DNA from: Agelaius tricolor | Taxonomy: Eukaryota > Chordata > Aves > Passeriformes > Icteridae | Length of the DNA: 64,000 nt | Assembly: GCA_023055355.1 (NCBI GenBank) | Contig: JALJCS010000001.1 | Span: forward strand, 72,581,381 to 72,645,380 | Direction: 5' to 3' | Part shown: positions 57,601 to 64,000 of the stretch, piece after piece | Layout: each line of letters begins with the position of its first letter | Position numbering within the stretch: the first letter of the stretch is position 1 | Notes under the pieces: generated by a model | Databases searched by the model: none | Told to the model about the DNA's origin: nothing | What the model saw: the letters and a program-made list of their open reading frames with translations, nothing else | Position numbers and translations under genes: made by a program

Positions 57601-60600
57601 ATACTACAGTTGTATTCACAAAGCACCTTAATGATTTTTTTAAATTAGAAACCCCTGTGTTCCAGTGCCATGTCTGTGTTTTATTGTGGGGATGCACTGA
57701 GACAAGCTAGACTGTGGTTTGAGTTACAGCTGGGTCTGTGCTGTGATTGCCATGGTGTCCATGCTCTAAATGCAGAGCAGCTTCCCAGGCTTTCATTGAG
57801 GAGTAAGTTACTCTGTCCTTACACCTGGATAAAGCTGTGTGTTGGCAGTTACTGCAGAGTGCCTGACGTGCTGTAAATCCACACCCTAGTTTGTTTCTTG
57901 GTAACCTGTTTATGTAGTGATACCTTAAATGTCATGTAAATTGGTGATTAGCAGCAGTGCTTGGAAGCATTCTAGATTTTGCTTGTATGATTTGATCATA
58001 AAATATCAAAAGTTTGTAGCTTTCTTTTGTTTTTGTTTTTTACCATTTGTTAATAATTCACATAGGGTGGGTGTCACTTTTTGACATTTACTGTGCAGAC
58101 AAAGTAGGTCAGGGAGGCACGGTCTGGTCTGAGCATAGGAATGGGAGCCAGAAATGCTTTTTCTGAAATATTATTTCTCTGTAGCCCTGGGCAGGTCATT
58201 TAATATGTCCTGATCTTCCCACCTGTAAAACAGGTTTTAGCAGTCACACCTCTGAGAGACTGCTTTCTCCAGAGCTGGAAAATGATGTAAACATTTAATT
58301 GTCAAGTATGATCTTTATTTTTAAATGTATTCTGTTGAATCTTTTATTAATTTAATTTTTTTTTCGACTTACTCAGTAGCTACTTGGTATCAGTGTGCAA
58401 ACTTATATTGAGTTACATATATTTTTCTAGTTGCAATTGAATCTTCCTCTTCTCATCAACAGTAGGGAAAAGTCTACCATGAAGGTTGTAATTTGATAAG
58501 ATCATGGTACTGAAGTCTGTATATGAGCTTTTACTGGTAACAGTGTGTCCCATAATCATTGGAGGTTTTTAAGAACAGGTTTGACAAAAGTCTGTCAGGA
58601 ATGATTTAATCATTCTGTAGTGTGCTCTTGCCTGGCAGAGCACGTTGACTTTTCCAGGTCCCTTCCAACCCTATTTTCTTTGGTAGCAAACTGCAGCATG
58701 ATTTTACTTGAAATGGTTCTATCACTCATCACAGATATTTTGGAAGAATTATTTAAAATGGAGAGGAGCTCTCATAATGAAAGTGTGGCCTTACTGACTT
58801 ACATCACCAGAACTTCCACTGTCTTCTTTCTAGGCAGTCTTTGACCCTTTAGATTTACTTTTAACCAGCTTGAAAAAAAGGAAATGAAGGTTTCTGTCTT
58901 AGTACAAATATTATCCAAATATAGCAGAATTCCAGTTAAAAGCTACTCTAATCACCATGGAGAGCAGTAACATGGTCTTCAGGACAGGTGGCCAAATAAT
59001 TGACTTGGCCTGGCTAATACTGTGCTGTTCTCTTCTTTAGCAGTGAAGCATCTTGGCCAGGGTTATCACTTACATACCACTGCTGTTTTGACAGCTGTTT
59101 ACAAATACTCCAGATAATGAAAATGCTGGCTAAATAGTAAACGAGAAATGATCGTGAGGTCAAATACTGAATTATGAGATTCTAGATGTTACTGATTTAA
59201 TAAAAATCCTATATTTTCTAGTGTCTCTTTGAGGCCAGGGTAAGAAACTGTAAAGCTTATGGGGTGGAGGCATTAAATGCATTCCCATTATTATAATTAT
59301 ATAGGTGAAAAGCTTTACTTTCTTATTTTTCAAATTTAATCTTGCCTGACACCTAATCTAATGTCTCAGCAGTTGCAGATTTATATGCTACAATTTATAC
59401 TGAGCCAAATTATTTTTAAAAATTTGTTAAAATACTACTCTCTAATTTGAACTCCAAACTTAAATAGCATCAGCATTTCTTCTTTTACATACTTATTAGT
59501 TTATATTCTTTCAATTTTATTATGGTTAGGTTTGTAGTTCATTGATAGACAACTTAAGATGTTGAATGCTATGTCCAAAGTTCTGCATGGCATTGTTTAA
59601 AGACTGATTTTTTGTGTGTGTTAACTGTTGCATATATTTTAGTACTGCTGAAGCTGTCCTGCAGGAAATGGATAATATTAACATCAGGAGGAACAGGCGA
59701 TCTGGGGAGGTAGAACGGCTGCGGATGTGGACAGATACTGAATTTGTAAGTGCAGAGTTTCTGAGATCTTGGATAAAAGTCATATCAAGGCAGAGCATGT
59801 TTGTTTTTGCAAACACCATACATTTATCTATAGCTCTGTCTAAAGGTTTATGATTTTCTTCGGTGGATAGCATTAAAAAAACATGATGAACTAAAATTCA
59901 GAACTAAATTAGCGGATATACACTACATTGTTTCCTTATTGATAAATTCATTGTTGTGCTCTCCTGATGTGCTGTGGTGGTTCTTTGGTTTGAAGCATAC
60001 TCTGGTAGCCTGGAAGCAGCAGGACCAGGGACTGTCATCTGCTTTTTTCATGAAAACTTGATACTGATGTTACTTTGTATTAGGTGGACTAGGTACTGTC
60101 GGAGAGATTTACTTTAGCATTTATTATATGAGACTGCTTTTGTAGTCTACCTGTGGAGAGCTCTGCTGGAAAAACACTTGAGGACTAGAGATTGTGTGGA
60201 GCACTATTTACTGCACTGGGACTAATACTGAGTGACATGGGACGCTACTGATGGAAATGCATGTGAATTTTATTCCAGGAAAACATGGATATGTATTCTC
60301 GAGTGAAAAGAAGGAGGAAGTCACTGAGAAGAAATAGCTATGGGATTCAGAACCACCATGAAGTGTCCACAGAAGGGGAAGAAGAAGGTAGGGGTTGTAA
60401 AAAATAGTGGGGGCTTGTCCAAAATACTTCTAGAACAAAGTTATCCTTCCCATAAGATAGTAATATATTGCACTTCAGAAAGCAGAACAAAGCCTGGTTT
60501 CAAAATGTTTGTATAGTTAATTTCCTTCCTTCTGTTTTTCTTAATTCTAAGTAATTGGAGCTTTCCTTCCATTCCATGTAACAATCCTCTGGTGGAAATC

Positions 60601-62796
60601 AGGGTTTCATGAGTCTAGTCTACAACTATGTGTGTTCTAACTGACTTGGTGTTTCTCATGTGCTGAGTGGCAATTACCAGAAAGAATTTGTAATAGTTAG
60701 GCCTGCATCCTTCCTTTGGGGTAAGGTATTAATTAAAGTCTCCTTTCTGTCCACTGACATTTTAGGAGGCTTGTAGGTGCACAGCTGTATTTGAAATTCT
60801 ACTTTCCTTTAAAAATTTGAATAAAACTGGTCAATGGGTTCAAAAATTACCAGGAAAGAAGGGATTGTGCCTAACTTTGATTGCCTGATCAGCATCATGC
60901 TTGGGCTCCTTAAAAAATCCTACTTAAACTTCAGGCATCCATACAGGTTTCAGCATAGTGCATCTCAGTTTTTAATTAAAACTGCTGTGGAAGGTATGGT
61001 TTGTCCCAATGACTAAGAATGCAGTCCTGGTTCTGAGATCCATGGATGGAAGTTGTGATCCTGTTAACAGATATATCTATGTTGTGCCTTTATACACAAG
61101 GTATATAAAGTGTATTTCTGTGTTCTTTGCTTTGTTTAAAAATGATGCTGTGAATCATAAAGTTGTACTTATTTTCATGCTGTGTCAAATATTTGATTTA
61201 TTGAGGCTCCTATGGGAAAAGAGACTAAAGGAATAATCCTTAATTTGAAGGATAGTTATTGAAGGAAAAATACAGTGGATAGAAGTGATATTTGAAGTAT
61301 TTTAAAACTAAAGCTGTTTTGACTGCATTTATTTTTCTTTCTTTTGCCTTTCCAGAATCTTGTGTAAAAAACTAGAAGGAAGTTTGACAATGTGCTGTAG
61401 ATTTATCATGACCTTCAAATTTCCACTGATTTGACAATTAGTGTTAATTAATAAACGGGCAGTAATTCTCAGTGACTATTAAAAAGTTAATTTTTTAGGA
61501 TGAAGGTAGCTCTGACATGAAGTGGAAGTGTTCTGAAAATATTTTTACCCCCCAACAGAGTCTCAGGAAGAAGATGGAGATATAGAAGTAGAAGAAGCTG
61601 AGGGGGAAGAAAATGATCGGCCATATAATCTCAGACAGAGAAAAACTGTTGAGAGATACCAGGCCCCTCCAATAGGTGAGGAACCTGACAGTGCTTGACC
61701 TGCAGGAGTTCCATGGATATGGGGAGGGCTGTTGGATGGCTGTGTCTCACCCATGACAGAATAACAGGAATGTGGCATTGTGTGATTTCCACCCTGACCT
61801 GTTGTGGTTCACCATGTGGATAGGACTACTGAGACACAGTCTGTCAGTTTGTCAGTGGTGGTGGCATTGCTGCCTCATTGAACTCTGCAAATACCACCCT
61901 GTGCTGGCCTCAGGGCTGGGGGTGAATGGGGTTTAGGTCAAGAATACTTGCCAGAAAGCAATCTAATAAATTAGGTGATTGCATAGGAAAAATAGTTACT
62001 GTTATGCCTGCTTCTCTTCTTGAGTGGTAAGCCTAATTCATAACTGTGCATAAATGGCATAGTAGCAGTTATCACAAATGAGAAATATCAGGTATTTCAG
62101 TGATCATATAGTCCAGCTTCAGGGCTTACAGCCTTATAGCCTGGCAGCTTCAGGGCTTACAAAAAGCATGTTATTTGGTCATTGCCCAAATGCCTCTTAT
62201 GATGGCTTGGGGCATCAACCACTTCTTTGGAAGTCTTTTGCAGTGTTGGACCACCCTCTCAGTAAAGAAATGCTTCTTCCTTTTAAGTTTGTGTTTTCCC
62301 TGGTGCAGCTTTGAACCATTTCTGCAAGTCAGAGGATCACAGAGTATGATTTCTTTGATAGAGAACTGCTGTGGTTTATTTGTTCAGAGAAATTTCAAGA
62401 CATCCCATATTATCAGCTCTGAAGAGGTTTCTGAATGGACTTCAATGTCCTGAAAATAAACTCAAAATGATAGTGCCCTGGTTGAATTACATTCTGTGCT
62501 ATCATAGACACTGCTCTAGTAATTTGGGGAGGGTGAGGATGAAATTCCTGTGCCTGCATCAAGCCAAGTACGGTGATTGTGACAAAGCCCCCTGCCCAAT
62601 TCTTTCTTTAATTTAAGCTTTTAGAGAAACAATGATAACCTTATTGATGAAAATTGATAATCCAGCACTTCTGTGCTGCATTAAGATTAGTTTGTTATTC
62701 TTTTGTAATTGATGTTACAGTGCCAGCTCATCAAAAAAAGAGAGAAAATACGCTGTTCGATATTCACAGATCTCCTGCAAGAAGAAGCCATATCAG
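39475..62796 (+). CDS. ATAD2B: ATAD2B, chromatin AAA+ ATPase/bromodomain protein, N-terminal exons 1-8 (incomplete)
   Basis: The model joins 39475-39630, 54748-54902, 56381-56427, 57437-57590, 59643-59745, 60279-60387, 61559-61675 and 62721-62796: 917 bp, 305 complete codons plus two bases. All introns are GT-AG and all phases close. Family knowledge: ATAD2B is a nuclear protein with two AAA+ domains and a C-terminal bromodomain that reads acetylated histones; those domains lie past the right edge. What is seen: start MVNTRKSSLR, a Ser/Arg-rich HFISSRTRSSK segment, NGDIEVRKSCRSRKNRFE, LLFDQLVNSTAEAVLQEMDN, basic VKRRRKSLRRNSYG (likely nuclear signal), an acidic run at about 234-258, and DRPYNLRQRKTVERYQ. 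These match human ATAD2B almost throughout. Exon 1 is shorter in its Gly/Ala-rich part than the human one. Confidence 0.96.
40100..40140. repeat. (TG)n and T-run simple repeat
   Basis: A short TG dinucleotide run is directly followed by a T run, at the downstream edge of the CpG island. Confidence 0.85.
40462..40675 (-). repeat. CR1-type LINE fragment, relatively young
   Basis: The plus strand opens aagaatcacagaatcaatga, the reverse complement of a CR1 tail, and continues with 'ccacatccagtctttcc' and 'cctccaccgcctccctgggc'. It closely matches the copy at 11277-11447. Confidence 0.9.
41873..41910. repeat. T-rich homopolymer tract
   Basis: Nearly pure T with two C interruptions. No retroposed sequence with target-site repeats is evident beside it. 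Confidence 0.9.
47869..47985 (-). repeat. CR1-type LINE fragment, short
   Basis: The plus strand reads tgaattggtttggaaggga, then 'gaagatcatctcttccc', 'ccatgggcagggacacc' and 'gccccatccagtctagcc'; this is antisense CR1. Confidence 0.88.
50088..50109. repeat. Homopolymer of 22 C
   Basis: An uninterrupted run of 22 C (22 G on the minus strand) inside ATAD2B intron 1, followed by a T/C-rich stretch. Confidence 0.9.
53193..53992 (-). repeat. CR1-type LINE, longest copy (about 0.8 kb)
   Basis: The 3' tail (gaatcatagaatcatagaatgg) is at 53193. Antisense CR1 text continues through the 3' untranslated part into the end of the reverse-transcriptase reading frame, with 'accttgcacttggagttgtt' and 'cttcgtgaggtttgccc' near 53930-53970. 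It is truncated at about 53992. Open frames of up to 140 codons over it are remnants or chance. Confidence 0.92.
54748..54902 (+). CDS. ATAD2B: ATAD2B coding exon 2
   Basis: The acceptor is ttcttttcag and the donor gtaatt. It encodes KDEGSDASLSDSHISPPAKR, then KDKSKSRGTGQREEWSISTG and QS plus two bases of Arg. It matches human SLSDSHVSPPAKR and REEWNLSTGQ. Confidence 0.96.
54903..56380 (+). other. ATAD2B: ATAD2B intron 2
   Basis: About 1.5 kb of AT-rich DNA without a recognisable feature. Confidence 0.85.
56381..56427 (+). CDS. ATAD2B: ATAD2B coding exon 3 (47 bp)
   Basis: A very short exon between gtctcatag and gtaagt, encoding (R)LTSQPGAALPNGRSL(S). Human reads RLTSQPGATLPNGHS at this place. 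The frame is secure because both junctions close in phase. Confidence 0.94.
56428..57436 (+). other. ATAD2B: ATAD2B intron 3
   Basis: About 1.0 kb of AT-rich DNA; nothing else recognised. Confidence 0.85.
57437..57590 (+). CDS. ATAD2B: ATAD2B coding exon 4
   Basis: The acceptor is tttctcttag and the donor gtatgt. It encodes LKSHPLRGEKKGDGDHACIN, then GDIEVRKSCRSRKNRFETLN and QSLLFDQLVN. It matches the human segment almost residue for residue. Confidence 0.96.
58118..58265 (+). repeat. MIR-like SINE fragment, ancient
   Basis: The order 'gggagccagaaatg', 'ccctgggcaggtcatttaat' and 'cttcccacctgtaaaacagg' follows the MIR core and flank (gagccaga..., ccttgggcaagttacttaa..., cctcatctgtaaaatgg). 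The similarity is recalled, not computed. Confidence 0.5.
58561..58680 (+). repeat. Degraded CR1-type tail
   Basis: The sense text 'aagaacaggtttgacaaaag', 'ctgtcaggaatgatttaat' and 'caggtcccttccaaccc' fits an old CR1 3' region that has lost its terminal repeat. Confidence 0.65.
59643..59745 (+). CDS. ATAD2B: ATAD2B coding exon 5
   Basis: The acceptor is atattttag and the donor gtaagt. It encodes TAEAVLQEMDNINIRRNRRS and GEVERLRMWTDTEF, identical to human by eye. Confidence 0.97.
59746..60278 (+). other. ATAD2B: ATAD2B intron 5
   Basis: About 0.5 kb; nothing recognised. Confidence 0.85.
60279..60387 (+). CDS. ATAD2B: ATAD2B coding exon 6
   Basis: The acceptor is ttattccag and the donor gtaggg. 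It encodes ENMDMYSRVKRRRKSLRRNS and YGIQNHHEVSTEGEEE. The KRRRKSLRR block is a plausible nuclear localisation signal, and the acidic run starts here. Confidence 0.97.
60388..61558 (+). other. ATAD2B: ATAD2B intron 6
   Basis: About 1.2 kb of AT-rich DNA; nothing recognised. Confidence 0.85.
61559..61675 (+). CDS. ATAD2B: ATAD2B coding exon 7
   Basis: The acceptor is ccccaacag and the donor gtgagg. It encodes (E)SQEEDGDIEVEEAEGEEND, then RPYNLRQRKTVERYQAPPI. This is the acidic stretch followed by the conserved YNLRxRK block. Confidence 0.97.
62115..62161. repeat. Direct repeat, 31 bp period
   Basis: The 16-mer agcttcagggcttaca occurs at 62115-62130 and again at 62146-62161, indicating a local duplication beside the CR1 remnant. 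Confidence 0.85.
62180..62315 (-). repeat. Degraded CR1-type LINE fragment
   Basis: Antisense text 'ggcatcaaccacttctttgg' and 'accaccctctcagtaaagaa' followed by 'atgcttcttccttttaag' fits an old CR1 3' region. Confidence 0.65.
62721..62796 (+). CDS. ATAD2B: ATAD2B coding exon 8
   Basis: The acceptor is gatgttacag and the donor gtaaat. It encodes (V)PAHQKKRENTLFDIHRSPA and RRSHI plus two bases of Arg. The following exon, which in human starts RKKHAIHSSD, is not in the window. Confidence 0.97.
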
Positions 62797-64000
62797 GTAA
62801 ATGTCAGTCTTTTGGTGTGTAATTGTTTGCTTTCCTTTGGTACATTTTGGTAGTTTTTGATTTTCAAACCATTCTTGAGTTAGTTGCACAGTTCATTCAC
62901 GCATGTAAGTGGCTCTTGAATTGTATCCTGGATTCAGATCCTGATCAGCATCCAGACAGGGGTGTCATGGCACTGTATAAATCTACTAGAAGCTTTGTGC
63001 TACACAGAATGGAAACAGGTGTGCTACAAGTACTGGAAAGAATTCTGCATGGCATACTGTAGCTTTCTCTATAAGGCCATATATTGAATATTTAAATCCA
63101 ATGCACCAGTTTAACAAATATCCCCTCTCTGTTCTATAAAACTGAGCAAAGTAGGTTAATGTTTTTTGTTTTCTTTCTGTTCAAATTTCATGCAAGAATT
63201 TTCAACAATTTAATAAAATATTTAGCAAGCATAATTTTTGACTCTTATGTTTTGTGTCAGAGAAGTCTGGAATGTATCAAGTTGTCTTGGAAACTGTCAG
63301 TAGGCTTTATGTAACAAAACAGATGAGATTACAGCTTAAAACATTTTTTTAAAAAATAAACTTACTCAAAGCTTCAAAAAGACAAATCTGTCCATGAGCA
63401 GAATCCAAGTAAATGAATACTAGTCATAGCTGAAACTTGTCTTATTGCTCAATTTAATGGCATAGTGAAAATATATAAAGTAAATAAAATAATAGCTGAA
63501 TCTTAGGATTCTAAAGTTTCTTCGTAATATAGATAAGAGTTGGTGGTTTGTTTTTTTTCCTTGAAGAGCATATGACTTTTTTTTTGGTAATATCTGGATT
63601 TGTACTTGTACTTACTATTCATATGTGAAGAGTTCGAAAGTTATTATCCCTTTGGTTTTAGCCTGCTCATTACTTGGCCCTAATTTTATACCTTCTTGTC
63701 ATAAGAAATCTTCCCAATTGCTTGATATTCTCTTTGATATATTTTGAAATGTATCTCATTTTTGGTCATTGAACAGTAAAATTGATAGACCATGTTATCC
63801 ATTGGCAAAAAACAGTTAATTCAGTGCACTGTCATGTTCACACAAATAATGCAGCTTACCATATTCACTTAAAATCCAAGAGTTTTTACTAGTAACCAGC
63901 TTCTTCATGCAAAAGTGCTGAGTATTTCAACTGATATCAAATTCAACACTTTTTTGTACAGAAGATTTAATGTACATTCTCTAATATTTCTGAAATACTC
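62797..64000 (+). other. ATAD2B: ATAD2B intron 8 (partial)
   Basis: At least 1.2 kb of AT-rich DNA to the right edge. No further ATAD2B exon found. Confidence 0.85.

Larger units (their letters stand above)
57591..59642 (+). other. ATAD2B: ATAD2B intron 4
   Basis: About 2.1 kb, holding a MIR-like SINE fragment near 58118-58265 and a degraded CR1 tail near 58561-58680. No other gene is seen. Confidence 0.8.
61676..62720 (+). other. ATAD2B: ATAD2B intron 7
   Basis: About 1.0 kb, with a degraded CR1 near 62180-62315 and a 16 bp direct repeat with a 31 bp period at 62115-62161. Confidence 0.8.

Noticed and set aside
59526..59873. Open frames on both strands around ATAD2B exon 5
   Set aside because: The plus-strand one is exon 5 read on into flanking introns; the minus-strand one is its shadow.
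1..64000. CRISPR arrays, tRNA or rRNA genes, bacterial operons, prophage or endogenous retrovirus with intact genes
   Set aside because: None seen. Only short tandem duplications, homopolymers and LINE/SINE fragments occur, and the coding content is spliced vertebrate genes.

Overview
This window is vertebrate nuclear DNA, and most likely avian. It has long AT-rich introns, GT-AG introns interrupting every recognisable protein, three GC-rich CpG islands, and at least nine fragments of CR1-type LINEs with the characteristic octamer-like 3' end. Together these point to a bird or close sauropsid. There are no bacterial or viral genes. The species cannot be fixed from sequence alone.

Three genes are recognisable by protein similarity recalled from the known families. 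They form the conserved block MFSD2B - UBXN2A - ATAD2B, which in human lies on 2p. (1) MFSD2B is on the minus strand and incomplete. Exon 3 is at 1194-1318 and exon 2 at 5385-5501. A newly proposed 14-codon first exon lies at 10765-10806 inside a CpG island, and the rest of the gene continues off the left edge. (2) UBXN2A is on the minus strand with a complete coding region in six exons between 27704 and 14533, giving a predicted 293 residues. It has a noncoding 5' exon probably in the CpG island near 31.4 kb and a 3' UTR probably ending near 13.55 kb. (3) ATAD2B is on the plus strand. Its start codon is at 39475 inside a large CpG island, and eight coding exons reach 62796. They cover the N-terminal ~305 residues, upstream of the AAA+ and bromodomain parts, which lie beyond the right edge.

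Layout: 1-10.8 kb MFSD2B 5' part; 10.2-11.2 kb CpG island with a CR1 copy on its outer edge; 11.5-13.5 kb short intergenic stretch; 13.55-31.5 kb UBXN2A; 31.1-32.0 kb CpG island; 32-38.6 kb AT-rich intergenic DNA; 38.7-40.1 kb CpG island; 39.5-64 kb ATAD2B, including a 15.1 kb first intron.

The genes are functionally unrelated as far as known: a sphingosine-1-phosphate transporter of blood cells, a p97/VCP cofactor, and a chromatin AAA+/bromodomain protein. UBXN2A and ATAD2B are divergent neighbours. The most useful non-gene signals are a cluster of GATA, TAL1-GATA composite and NF-E2-like motifs in MFSD2B intron 1 (about 9.5-9.7 kb), a 35-residue C-terminal tail on UBXN2A beyond the point where the mammalian protein ends, and a wide gap with two separate CpG islands between UBXN2A and ATAD2B. 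I found no convincing previously undescribed system; this is an ordinary conserved locus with a few testable regulatory hypotheses.
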